From Vitrella brassicaformis (lineage: Eukaryota > Sar > Vitrellaceae): 64,000 bases of DNA. The notes beneath the pieces were generated by a model, which saw only the letters and a list, made by a program, of their open reading frames with translations, did no database searches and had not been told where the DNA came from. The stretch spans positions 93,246 to 157,245 of the forward strand of contig CDMY01000236.1 in assembly GCA_001179505.1 (NCBI GenBank), given 5' to 3'. Shown here in pieces: positions 22,001 through 32,453 of this stretch (positions are counted from its first letter, which is position 1; each line of letters begins with the position of its first letter). Both the position numbers and the translations under genes were made by a program.

Positions 22001-23143
22001 CACCTCGAGGTTGCCGTGTTGTTGCAGCAGTTTCTGTGCCGTCTTGGGCCCCACGCCCTTGACGCCCTCCACAGAGTCGACGGAATCCCCCACGAGCGCC
22101 AGGTAGTCGGGCACCTGGTGCGGCTCGATGCCCAGCTCCCGCCGCAGCCTCTCGCGGGTCATCGAGTACTGGTAGGGCCCTCCCGCCTTCCACCCCCTCC
22201 CCCCTGCAGGCCTGTGCGGCAGCAGGCACTTGACGCGGTCGTTGACGAGCACCTGCCACAGGTCCTTGTCCGACGACAGAATGAGGATCGACGATATCAC
22301 GCTAGAGAGGTCTTGTTCGTCCCACTGGTCCAGCAGCTTCTTGGTAAGGGTGCCAATGACGTCGTCGGCCTCCCATCCCTCGTACTTGACGCCTATAAGC
22401 TCGTCCGAGCCAATGGTGGGGATGCCCGCGAGGTCGAGCAGCTTGAGTGCCAGAGGGAACTGCACGGTGAGGTCTTCTGGCTGTGCGTCGCGGTCCTTCT
22501 TGTAGTCGGGGTATATCTCCTTCCTCTCTCTGTGTGAGTCCTCGCCCTCCAACACCGCCACCATGTGGTGCGGCTTGTAGTGCCGCACCAGCTTCAGCAC
22601 CGACTGAGCCAGCCCGTAAACGGCCCCCGTCGGCACCTCTGCCGTCGTCCGCAGGTCCTTGAGCGCCCAGTAGGACCGCACAATCATGCCCGCCGCGTCG
22701 ATGATCACAAAGGGCGGTCTGGAGGCTGAGGTGGACTCTGCCGCGGCTGATTGAGCCGTGAGGGGGAGCCATGAGGAGGATGGCTCTGCCGGCAAGGAGA
22801 GTCCATAACGTGACAGGGCAGTCGTCCGTCGGCCATGCGCCAGTGGAGGGATCCCAAAACAGACGGGCGACCGCCTGACGCGGCCGGCAAAAGCCATTGC
22901 TGATGGATCTGGTGGTCTCGCCAATGCAGAGATCGATGAAGCCATTTGGCAATGCATCGGCGCCCGAATGGCTCTCGTTGGTGACAGCATCGACAGAAAC
23001 CACCCCATCACGACGACCAGGAGACGATAAGGGCAGCAGCGTGACGCTCTCCTCCTCAGCTCATGGTGATCTTGTCCAGTCACCGATTCCCTCTCGGGAG
23101 AGGCCGAGGGTGGACAGATGTGCGCTGAAGATGGACGATGCAT
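19083..23143 (-). CDS. polA-like: DNA polymerase I (family A) with N-terminal 5'-3' exonuclease
   Basis: Family A DNA polymerase of bacterial Pol I architecture, probably replicating or repairing organelle DNA. Exons: 22004-23143, 20318-21906 and 19083-20211. The first exon holds the 5'-3' exonuclease (FEN) domain: FVIIDAAGMIVRSYWAL, IYPDYKKDR, GWEADDVIGTL, ILILSSDKDLWQ, and DYLALVGDSVDSVEGVKGVG; the key acidic residues are present, but the usual FDA motif is LEG. The middle resembles the 3'-5' exonuclease fold (FDVSVAAWLLEPDLHRQPLA) but lacks the catalytic acids. The polymerase domain has motif A (VAVDYRQMEIDILARLS), motif B (EAKKVTYGILYG) and motif C (LVLNLHDELLIEV). Where E. coli has Phe762 this enzyme has Tyr. 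The ATG at 23143 is preferred; the frame opens further upstream to 23374, and other Met codons precede a short hydrophobic stretch (LLVVVMGWFLSML). Plastid or mitochondrial targeting is inferred, not shown. Confidence 0.88.
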
Positions 23144-23376
23144 AACTGATCTAAGTCCTGATGCCCTTTCCGCGATGAATGCATAGCTTCCCTCTGCCAG
23201 GGTTCTCTTTCCAAGCTCGCAGGGTTTCTCGAAACCCGAAACCCTTAACCGCTCTCTCTCATCGCGTGACACTCCCCCCACTTTGTTTCGGCTCCTTTTG
23301 GCACAACACAGAGATCGCCAGCAGCCCCGATGAGTAGGAAGCGCTGAGAAGCTGCTTTCTTTTGATTGATTCATTG
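23144..23376. promoter_or_regulatory. Short divergent intergenic region (shared promoter)
   Basis: About 230 bases separate the preferred start of the polymerase I gene (minus) from the pseudouridine synthase ATG (plus). Both promoters must lie here. No TATA-like box could be assigned with confidence. Confidence 0.35.
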
Positions 23377-24850
23377 ATGGAGCTGACGGCAGCGTTGCGG
23401 TCCTCCCTGGTGCGCCTGGTGCATCTGTGCGCAGATCGCGGCCTCTGTGGCGTCAATGAGGCTAAGGAATTCATCGCCCTGGGCCTGGTGTCGGTGGACG
23501 GCAAAGTGGTGGACCGGGGCGGTGGCACTGCAGTTGGCGGCGGCGGTGTGTGGGTCGAGAGGGACGCTGAGGTGCAGCTGCTTCCCCGTGCGCAGCGGGT
23601 GCAGGCCAGCAAGGTGACGGTGCTGCTCAACAAACCACTCCACTACCTTACTTACGTAAGTGAGAGTAAGACGCGGGCATCCATCATCATCATTGGTTCA
23701 TCTTTCGTTCTCATTTATTCTGTGTGTCTGATCAGGCTGCTGCGTCTTCCACAGCGCCCCCCTCCCGTCGTCTGTTGACGGCGGCCAACCGGCACGTGTC
23801 ATGCTCCAGCCGCATCGACCTCGCCAAGTGCCGCAAACTGCACCCCACCGACCAGCTCGACGCGGACACCACTGGACTCGTCGTCTTCACACAGGTCCGT
23901 GGCATGGCACAGCACGCACCACACAGGAGCGAACATTCCTGCGGTGAGTGAAAAAGTGCGCATTTGTGTGTGTGTGTATCAGGATGGCCGTGTGGTGTCG
24001 CTGTTGTCCGGCCGTCATGGTGGTGTGCAGGTGGAGCGGGAGTACCACGTGCAGGTCAGGGGGAGACTGGACGGACAGGTCGGTCAGTGAGGCAGCGGAC
24101 GGAGAACATAAGGACCGACCGACGCCCATTTCGTCGTCCATGCTGCTGTCCGTCATGTCATGTGTGCAGGTGTTGGGTCTCCTGCGTCACGGTCTGACCA
24201 TGGACGGCATCGACCTGCTGCCCTGCCAAGTCGACCAGGTCATGGTGTCACGCCGACACAGTAAGACAAGAACCCAACAGCCCAGAAAAGATGACAAGGC
24301 CGCCAGTGGGGAAGGACAAGAGACAGCGTCCCAGCTCTCATCTGAAGATCACCAAAGGACAGGACATCCGGCCGATGATGACGATCAGAGGAAGGCTGCT
24401 GGAGATGAAATGATGATTCGATCCGATGGGGCGCTATCCGTCTCGTCCGATGCATTGGATGAGGCGGCGGTGGTCGATGAATGGCCGAGCGCCCTGCTGC
24501 GCTTCATTCTCAAGGAAGACAGACCAAGACAGGTCGGTGGGCGGGGTGTGGTGCTGGCCTGGCTCGGCCGTTAAGACAAGACAACCACCGGTCTGGTCGT
24601 TGTGGCTGTGTAGGTGCGGAGGATGTGTGCGATGGTTGGCCTGGAGGTGGAGCGGGTGCATCGGGTGCGAATTGGTAGGGGAGAGACAGACAGACCTCAG
24701 GGAGGGAGGAAGGGACGGAGAATCACTTGCACAGAGCCTCCAGATGTGGAACGAGCTGCTGTGTGGTGTGTGTGTGCAGGGAAGGTTGATGTGTCGCGGC
24801 TGCCGTTGGGCAGGTGGAGACTGATGACCAAGTATGAGTCGTTCGTCTGA
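23377..24850 (+). CDS. RsuA/RluB/E/F-family pseudouridine synthase
   Basis: Isomerises a uridine in rRNA to pseudouridine; in a eukaryote this bacterial-type enzyme usually serves plastid or mitochondrial ribosomes. The start is the ATG at 23377. An S4-like RNA-binding N-terminus is visible (ADRGLCGVNEAKEFIALGLV, then SVDGKVVDRGG), then VTVLLNKPLHYLTY (the NKP motif). Then comes the catalytic motif PTDQLDADTTGLVVFTQ, where the Asp of QLDADTTGL is the nucleophile (bacterial GRLDxxTxGLL), joined by splicing to DGRVVSLL. The C-terminal RNA-binding signature (QVRRMCAMVGLEVERVHRVR) is followed by GKVDVSRLPLGRWRLMTKYE. About six exons end at 24850. A ~100-residue Ser/Glu/Asp-rich insertion (around ATASQL and DDDDQRKAAGDE) separates the catalytic core from the last motif and is not typical. 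It is divergent from the polymerase I gene. Confidence 0.87.
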
Positions 24851-25879
24851 ATGATCCGATCCATGCATCCAGACTTGCCCGCCCCTGTTTGTACAGATTG
24901 ATTAGGTCGCATGAGATAGCGTACGTGAGGCCCTTTGAGTGACCTTGCTGATGCTTGGCATATCATATGCTCACGCACGCACCAGTGTCCATACCATAGA
25001 GGGGGGCATGTATTGGACACACATGAACGAACGAACGCCGCACGGCTCCCCTCATGTGTGTGTAAGGCTGTCTGTATGGGTAGGTATGGTATGTGCCTGC
25101 CTACTAGAAAACCTCCTCGAAAAACGCGAGGAGTGAGTGGCTAATAAAGGGACCAAGACAAACGGCATGGCAATGCAGCGCCGGACAAGCCACCTTCCAA
25201 TGGTGTGCCTGCCTGCCTGCCTGCCGGAGTGGACAAAGCGTCGCAGATGTCAGTCATGTCGTGCACGTGTGCGCAAGAAAGTCGGCCTACATGCGTGAAC
25301 CGATACTTGCATGCATCACGGACGCATCAATCACCGCACTCAGGATCTCTCCCGCACATCGATCCATCCGCCCCAACAAAAGGTCGGACTGGTTGTCTGC
25401 TATCTGCAGCAGCCATGCCTGGCGGGTGTATGCCGTTGGCGACCCGTTTGCGACCGTAGATTTGATGCTGGCGGTCAGGCTGCACCCGTCTACGATCGCA
25501 ACCCAGTCCAGCAACGGCACAAGCCACAGGAAACAGCCCATCAAGAGAGGAGAGGTCGCATTGACTAGTAAACCCTGTCTGTCTGTCTGTCTCCGTCCGA
25601 CATGGCCACGCGCCCCTCCCTGCCCCAGTCCACTTCGCCTGCCGAGCCTGGATGCCATCACACAACGACGCATGGCTGGATGGCAAAATCGTTTAGGCCA
25701 AAGAGAAAGCGCGGGCATGTCCACCTGTCCACCGCAGGGAAAGACTAGTACCACTCGACCAACACAGCGAGCGACACAGAAAGGAGCCACTAGTCGTTTC
25801 CCCATTACTAGTATCAACACACACATGGACGGACACACTGACTACAAAACCCTCTGCTAGACAGCCAAAGAGTCAGTCA

Positions 25880-25905
25880 AGGGAGGGAGGGAGGGAGGGA
25901 GGGAG
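25880..25905. repeat. (GGGA)n microsatellite
   Basis: About six ggga units in the intergenic spacer. Confidence 0.9.
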
Positions 25906-26147
25906 CGATGGGAGCAGATAAGTCATCCCAGACACGATGCACCATGCACTGCACCGTACACACGTCAGCACAGCACACACACACATTCACGCACAGCCGA
26001 TAAAGGCAGAGAGAGCGGGCGAGGAGGGGAGCATCAGTTCTCACCTCACCGTACCATGTGTATGCAGCTATCGATACCTACAAAAACCTTCACACCTACC
26101 TACGAGAAAGAGGCCTACTCACTCATTCATGCACTTAATACTCCCAC

Positions 26148-26170
26148 AGAGAGAGAGAGAGAGAGAGAGA
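26148..26170. repeat. (GA)n microsatellite
   Basis: About 11 GA units immediately 3' of the beta-helix gene stop codon. Confidence 0.9.
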
Positions 26171-26172
26171 TC

Positions 26173-28928
26173 TCACCGCACCAAGAGCAGTGCCAGCACG
26201 CCAGCCATGATGGCGGCCGTCGACAGGGCCCCCCGGTGTGTTGCGTCAGCGGTAGCATCAGCTTCCCTCGCTGCCACCTCCTGCTCTACGTCGTCCTCGA
26301 TCTTGGGCAGCTTGCCCTGAACAACACATGGACAGTGAACACACGAATCATGGTCGTGTCCCCCTCGCCCCCTCACATGCCACGCACCCTTCCGTACCAT
26401 TTCGTCCCACCAGCTCCAGCCCCGCAGCCACAGCTCCTGACCAAAGGCACCTGGTGGCCAGCCAAGGGACGCGCACACACGACAGTAAGGCTATATGGCG
26501 GTGTGGCATGATATGATTCATCAGCCAGCCCAGCCAGCCCACCTACCTACCTCCCTACCTTTGTAGTCGACGATATCGAAGAAGCCATCGTTGGGCAGGG
26601 TGCGGTCGATGTTCCTGGGTGGAGGGAGGATGCACAACACAAACAGACATGCACATGCCATGCCCATCTCGTATCGTAGCTGGCCTGGCCGCATTCGTAC
26701 ACCTATTTGCGTGTTGGCACCTGTATGCAGCCCCGCCCACTCGTGGTCTAGGGTCAAAACCACCTCCGCGAGCGTCCTCCCGACCGTCGATGCACGGGTC
26801 AGCCTGATCGATCAGATCAGCCAACATTCGCATCACATCAAGGATCAGCTGTGGGTGTCTGCGGCATTATTCTCATGCAAATATGTGGATACGTTTGCCA
26901 GTTGTGGGTCTTCTGAAAGGTATGTGGGCTGCGGTGTGTAGTCGCCGTCCTCGTAGATGGGCGAGTCGATACGCCACATGACGTTGAGCGGACTGAAGTA
27001 CTGCACCGATCAAGGAAGGAAGCAAGAAACCACACAAAATGCATCCATCATGCGGTGAGCCGTCCTTGGATCTTGTGGAAGGTGTACCAGGTAGTCGGGA
27101 TGGCGGACGCTGTACGATTGAGGCGACTCCTGAAACCAACGTGGCAGCAATCCTCCCATCCACACCTGTCCTCCTCGTTGTGGCCTGTGGCCGGCTACCT
27201 GGGTGAAGTTAGCGGCTCCGGAGGCCTCGAAGTGCTCAAAGTAGACTGCAGCGGGGCTGTCCTGTATGATAGTGTTCAGAAACTGCCCGCCGATGCCCTC
27301 GCGAAAGTGGATCATCCGACGGTGCTTGACATTCCGCTCGCACTCGGCCTCGGCACTGCCGGGGCCCAGCAATGTCGCCTACACACAGAGGTGAAAGAGA
27401 CGCACGCAGACACTCTGCTTGTGCTTCACTCGCTGTTGCCGTTCATGTCCTCCTTACATGGGATATGATTGGGTGTGTCCGCGGCTGGGCAGCGTAACCG
27501 ATTTCATCGTTGTTATCCATCTAATACGCACACGACATCCAGCAACACCAGTGCACCCCGTGGATGTGTCTGCCGGTCCTGGTTCTCACCTCGAATGCAT
27601 GGTCGATGAGCACCTGGCTGCCCGTCTTGCCGTCCTTACACAAGACGACCAGAATGAACTGCCCGCGGCCCTGGTAGCCTTCGTCGGTATCGATGCCGTC
27701 GTCACCCACACACAGCACCGACGCGTACTTGAAGTCCACGGTGCCGCCAAAGAACTGAACGACCGACCGGGAGACAAAGAGCCTCAAGGTGTGTCTATCC
27801 ATCGGACAAAGTTTTGTTCTCGTTCGGTGTCACCTCGAGTCCGTCGTCGAGGTTGTAGGCCACTTCGATGTGGTCGACTTTGGTCCCGCTGCCCACACCA
27901 CCAAATGTGATGCCGTTGATCTCGTTCCCCTCACCCAACTCTGGTGAACACAAACAGAGAATGGGACTGACAGCTGAGCCTTCCGTTGACGACTGCGTAC
28001 CAGCGCCGCCGTACCACACCCTGACATAGTGCAGCTCTCCGCTGCTGTCAGAAGGGTCATCCCCGCCGAACCTGACGTTGGGCACTCCCTCGATCACATC
28101 CCTGTCGCCCATGTTGGTGGGGGCCCTGCAGCCATCCATCCATCCATCCATCCATCCATCAGACAGACAGACAGACAGACATAAGCTTATCATCCACACA
28201 CCACACATGGAAGGTATGTCTGTCACGACGGACCTGCCGAGTATGATGAGTCCGCCCCAGAGTCCTCTGGCGGGCAGGACGCTCTCCTCCTGGTTCGATG
28301 TGAAGGTGATTGGATCCGACACCGTACCCATCGCCCTGATCTTCCCACCAGGCTCGATGATCAGCGCCGGGGCATACCTACCGTAGATTTGCACCAGACC
28401 AGCACAAATGACGGGCATCGGCCGTGACGTGACATGCATCGTATTCTTCCTTCCTTTTGTTTACCCTCTGCTCCCTAGTCGGTTGGCCCTGATGATCACA
28501 CCTGAGGGAGGGAGGCACACAGGTCAGTGAGGTGGCATGCAGCGCCTGAGATCGAGGTGTGCTCATCCATCTGCCGATGGATGTTCTGCCCTGCCCTGCC
28601 CGACCTGCTTCGATGGTGAGTGTGGCGGACTCCTTGACGAAGACTTGCTCCGCCAGCACATACACATTGTCAGCCGTCCAAGTGGTGTCAGCTACGTATG
28701 GGGCAAATCCATGGGGAACAAAAGACGGATCATAGAAATGGCATGCATCATCCGGCCTGCTCCAGCATCCATGCATGCCTTCGGCGCACCTGTGATGTTC
28801 TCGCGCAGCGTCACCTCCTGCCCGCGACCTTTGACCACCAACAGCAGTGCCGCAGCGATGATGTACCAGATCTTCATTTCGAAGGACAAAAAGGGCGAGC
28901 CCCTCGCCAAGGTGTACCAGATCTTCAT
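26173..28928 (-). CDS. Secreted beta-helix protein of bacterial type, probable GPI anchor
   Basis: Resembles a family of large secreted bacterial beta-helix proteins whose hallmark is WGGLIILG followed by repeated Gly/Asp-rich rungs. The start is one of two in-frame ATGs (28928 or 28877), both giving MKIWY; the second leads into a good signal peptide (MKIWYIIAAALLLVVKGRGQ). Later exons read AEQVFVKESATLTIEAG, PALIIEPGGKIRAMGTVSDP, ARGLWGGLIILGR, GGDDPSDSSGELHYVRVWYG, GNEINGITFGGVGSGTKVDH, IEVAYNLDDGLE, FFGGTVDFKYASVLCVGDDG and IDTDEGYQGRGQF. The C-terminus ends in a spacer plus hydrophobic tail (LSTAAIMAGVLALLLVR), typical of a GPI-attachment signal. About 12 short introns are needed. It probably acts on the cell surface. 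The bacterial resemblance suggests ancient horizontal transfer followed by intron gain. Catalysis is unknown. Confidence 0.75.
28132..28180. repeat. Intronic (CATC)n then (AGAC)n
   Basis: Seven or so catc units run directly into five agac units inside an intron of the beta-helix gene. Confidence 0.92.
28862..28928. repeat. In-frame 16-bp direct repeat carrying two alternative start codons
   Basis: The sequence tgtaccagatcttcat occurs at 28862-28877 and again at 28913-28928, offset by 51 bases (17 codons). On the minus strand each copy encodes Met-Lys-Ile-Trp-Tyr in the same frame. Confidence 0.9.
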
Positions 28929-29011
28929 CAGAAAGAGAGAAAAAGGCAATGTCTGCGTTCAAGCTCGCACCTGCTGAAACCGCTGCTTACCTGGTGGCAG
29001 ATCTATGAGTG

Positions 29012-31359
29012 ATGGCCGTCACCACCAAGGGGTACACAAGAGTGCGCCTCAATCAGAGCGCATTGATCCCTCGGCGCGTCAGCAAGCCTCGTCCATGGGG
29101 CGGCGATGGGCGGGTCTTTCGAGGGCTGGAGGCCGAGCACTTCGATATCGATGATACCATCGCTGCCCTCCGCAACACGCTGGCCGATTTTGCTCGACAC
29201 GGATCATTCAGGGGGCGGGAGGCGGTGTGGCAGCGGCACAGTCTGACTGTGGATAGTGCCATTGGAGCAGTGCAACCGCTGGCTGCTGCGTCCTTCTTGA
29301 CGAGCTACAGCAAGGCGGTGAGTCAGTGGGCAAGGGCGATGAATGAATGGAACATACGAAACGTGATTGAATCTGTGTGTCTGGTGGCTTTGTGTGCGCA
29401 GGGTTACTTCGACGCTGTGGTTGTCCCCTCTCTGCTTGAGAGGCTCCCCGCAGTCCCAGAGAGCGTCTGTCCCCGCAGCCTCTCTATGGCCCTCCTCGCC
29501 GCATCTCGCCTGCTCCCCTCCGACCCGCCTCCATCCATCGACCTTGCGGCCCTCCGACACACCATCCAGTGGATGTGCGAGGCTTCCCGCAACCTCAGCG
29601 ACAGGTTCAATGTGCACGACATCGTCAGCTTGATCGGGGGCATCAGCCGCATGCCGGCTGTCTACAGGCCGGCCGATGAGTCCTTGCGCGGCGTCGTGGG
29701 TGCGATGGTAGTGGGTGCGACTTCAATGGTCGGGGGGTTGCGGGCGTTTGAGGCGGCGAATTTGGTGCACAATTTGTCACTGCTGCCTTACCGTGACAAA
29801 GAGTTGCTCGGCGCCATCTCGGACCGTGCTCCTCAGCTGTTTGAAGGTCGATAGAAACACTACACTCACTGCATGTCATGTCCGTCTGCCGGAGATCACA
29901 GGGGGGATGTGTGTGCGTCGTGTCGTGTTGCTTCCTGGCTGCCATCAGGCGACGACCTGCCCCGCAATCTGGTGCTGCTGATCTACGCCTTCTCTAAGCT
30001 GGGTTACCATCGGCCGTCCTTTATGACGTGGGTCCACCACCATCTGCACCGGACTGGGGCTGTGATGCGCTTCAACGCCCAGGACTGCGCCAACTTCTTC
30101 GACGCCTGTGCCAAGCTGCAGTCGCTCGTGCCTTCAGAGGTTGCTCAGGCCTTAGCCAAACGCGTCTATAGGCTTGAAACAGAGGTAGGTGCGCCGCGCC
30201 CACATGCAGCTCACAGATACCTACCTCAGGGCATGTCCATCTGTATGCCTTTCTTTCTTCTGCTCAGTTGGAGCTTCGCCACCTTGCTGCTCTAATCCAT
30301 GCGTTCTCCTCCCCTGCCGTCGCAACGTTCCCAAGAGGGGAGCTGGCGAGCTTCAACGAGTGGCTCCTCGGCTGCTGCGAGACCCGCATCCAACGATCAC
30401 GCCACCCGTCCTCCCACGATCTCCTCAGCCTCGTGTCCTCCCTGGGTGTGGCCGGCCACAGACGGCCGTCCCTGTTTGCTCTCGTTGCTGCTCGTTTGGG
30501 GCTTCCTGAAAGGGTCTCATCACTTTCTCCCAGTCAGCTGGCTATCGTGGCGTCGACATACGCGCGGCTTGACCTGGTGCCAACGTTCCCCCATCTGCTG
30601 CACGGCATCGAGAGTGCTGTCCGCCAGTGTGTCGATCATGTGAGTGGAGGGACGTCCGGTGACCATCGAGAAATGGGCAGTCAGCTGCAGCTGTGGGGCA
30701 ACCTGGCTTTTGCAATGGCCATGGCCCAGCACACCCATCCCTTGCTACTGGGAGCAATGCTGCAAATCCGCTTCCAGCCGAGACACGTAGCCCCGAAGCT
30801 CTCTGCTGCTGCCTACGAGGGCGTCTGGGGCCCCCTGCGCCAGCTGTATCAGTGGAGCGGCCTGCACGGCTGGGAAGCCGCCAAGTGGATGACGGCACTC
30901 GCAGCATGCAAATGGCAGCTCCGGCGAGGCAGCGACGAGAGCCAGTCCGTCGAGGACTCTCTGTCTCTCGCGTCGCTCGAGCGGGCTCTCTATGTGGCTG
31001 TCTCTTACGAGGCCTTTCAGGAGAAGCTCACGTCTGAGCGTCGAGGCATCGAGAGCTGTGAGAGCGATCTGGCCTTCAGCTGGTCAGGAGGGCTGTCGAC
31101 GTCCGAGGCAGCAGAGCTGCTTGACTCTACCGAGCAGACACAGCTGCCGACCTCCGACGCAATGGGCCGAGAGGTGGAGGGGACATTGGGCAGACTGCAT
31201 GCGCTGGGGCGGGTGGAGGTGTCGGCACATCACCTGGCTGGGCAATTCCGTCTGGACTTCCTAGTCATGCCGGGGAGGGGGGAGACCGAGACCAATACAC
31301 ATGTCGGCGAGGTCAGGTGGTCGGCAGCTGAAGGCGAGGGTGCGAGGGTGCGTGCCTGA
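29012..31359 (+). CDS. HPR/OPR-like helical-repeat protein (organelle RNA-binding type)
   Basis: Built of repeated helical pairs resembling the heptatricopeptide (HPR) proteins of apicomplexans and relatives, which bind organelle rRNA or mRNA; many end in a RAP domain. Exons: about 29012-29319, 29401-29850, 29949-30183, then one long exon from 30268. Repeat-like units include FEAANLVHNLSLLPYRDKEL, PRNLVLLIYAFSKLGYHRPS, NAQDCANFFDACAKLQSL, LRHLAALIHAFSSPA and SPSQLAIVASTYARLDLVPT. The last residues (VEVSAHHLAGQFRLDFLVMP) look like the first strands of a RAP domain, but the frame then ends at 31359 in a Gly/Glu-rich tail. So the RAP domain is missing, degraded, or carried on an exon near 31460-31640 that I did not place. 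The ATG at 29012 is used; the beta-helix gene starts only ~85 bases away on the other strand. Mitochondrial or plastid location is inferred. Confidence 0.65.
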
Positions 31360-31910
31360 CTGCAGAGTGACGACTTTCTTCATCAAGCTAGCATGAAATA
31401 TATTGGCATATATATACCTGCCGTTGAATGCCATTTGACAGGGGAGGCATACATGTGCAGGTGAGTCCATACCCTCAGTCGATTTCTGTGAGGGGTCAGA
31501 AGCCGGTGGTCCTCAGTAGGTCGGGGGGGCCTGGTGGGTGTGATGCGATTGAGATGTGTGTGGGGGAGGTGTCGTTCAAAGGGGGGGAGGGGCAACAAGA
31601 AGCCGAAGAAACGTATTGTGTGTGCATTGTGTGATGGTGGCACAGATTGAACTACATATGATGAGCAGACATCCTTTCTGTACTCTGACATTTATCCTAC
31701 TCAGTCAGACATCGGTCTTTTATTTCTCCTCCCTCAGCCGTTGCCAACGGCTGCGTGGAAAACGCCGCTTCGTTGCTCCTTTCTCGTCACAAGCTGATCA
31801 CCGGGAGAGCGGCGTCGGTCGTCTGCGAGTGTTTGTCTGCTAGCGTGATATCTGTGAGTGAGCGGTGTGCTGTGCTGTGCGTGAGGGACTTCGTCGACTT
31901 GAGAGAGGGG

Positions 31911-32453
31911 ATGGCGCGGACCAAGCAGACCGCCAGGAAGTCGACGGGCGGCAAGGCGCCCCGCAACCAGCTGGCCTCTAAGGTGAGAACAAAGGTGCCA
32001 ATCACAACAATGTACGTGAAAAGTGTCTGTGCTGTGTGGGTGAAGTACTTGAAGTCGGCCCCCGTGTCTGGCGGTGTCAAGAAGCCCCACCGCTACCGCC
32101 CCGGGACGGTGGCGTTGCGTGAGATCCGCAAGCACCAGAAGAGCACCGAACTGCTGCTCCGCAAGTTGCCCTTCCAGCGTCTGGTCAAGGAGCTTGCCCA
32201 GGACTTCAAGACGGACCTCCGCTTCCAGTCACAGGCCGTGTTGGCCCTTCAGGAGGCCAGCGAGGCCCACATGGTCGGGCTGCTCGAGGACTCCAACCTC
32301 TGCGCCATCCACGCCAAGCGAGTGACCGTCATGCCCAAGGACATCCAACTCGCCAAACGCATCCGCGGCGAGAATAAATCAACACGCCATCCCACGGGAG
32401 GGGTGTGGTGGTGGGTAAGGAGTGGGAGGGGGTGGGGACTGGGTAGGAAGTAA
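31911..32453 (+). CDS. Histone H3 variant with intron and C-terminal extension
   Basis: Core histone H3, part of the nucleosome octamer. Exon 1 (31911-31982) encodes [20 protein letters not shown] after the Met. A 63-nt GT-AG intron (31983-32045) follows. Exon 2 encodes [20 protein letters not shown], the alpha-N and histone-fold helices ([40 protein letters not shown]) and the invariant end ([26 protein letters not shown]). Differences from canonical H3: Asn instead of Lys18, Ser instead of Thr22, and, after splicing, K-Y-L-K-S where canonical H3 has K-A-A-R-K-S, so one residue is lost before Lys27. Instead of ending RIRGERA the frame runs on for about 25 residues ([10 protein letters not shown]...). 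There is no CENP-A-type loop 1 insertion, so it is not an obvious centromeric variant. An intron in H3 argues against a replication-dependent gene. Confidence 0.9.
   Translation: MARTKQTARKSTGGKAPRNQLASKVRTKVPITTMYVKSVCAVWVKYLKSAPVSGGVKKPHRYRPGTVALREIRKHQKSTELLLRKLPFQRLVKELAQDFKTDLRFQSQAVLALQEASEAHMVGLLEDSNLCAIHAKRVTVMPKDIQLAKRIRGENKSTRHPTGGVWWWVRSGRGWGLGRK

Larger units (their letters stand above)
24851..26172. other. Intergenic spacer between convergent genes
   Basis: About 1.3 kb without a convincing gene. It contains a tgcc tract (about 25205-25222), a ggga tract (25880-25905), tgtctg repeats (about 25577-25590) and a GA tract at its right end. Frames here lack motifs and codon-like structure. 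Confidence 0.5.

Noticed and set aside
28132-28180. Possible CRISPR-like or satellite array
   Set aside because: It is a pair of tetranucleotide microsatellites without spacers, inside an intron.
31755-31910. N-terminal extension in frame with histone H3
   Set aside because: The H3 N-terminus [10 protein letters not shown] begins directly after the ATG at 31911, as in all H3 proteins. The upstream frame is leader sequence.
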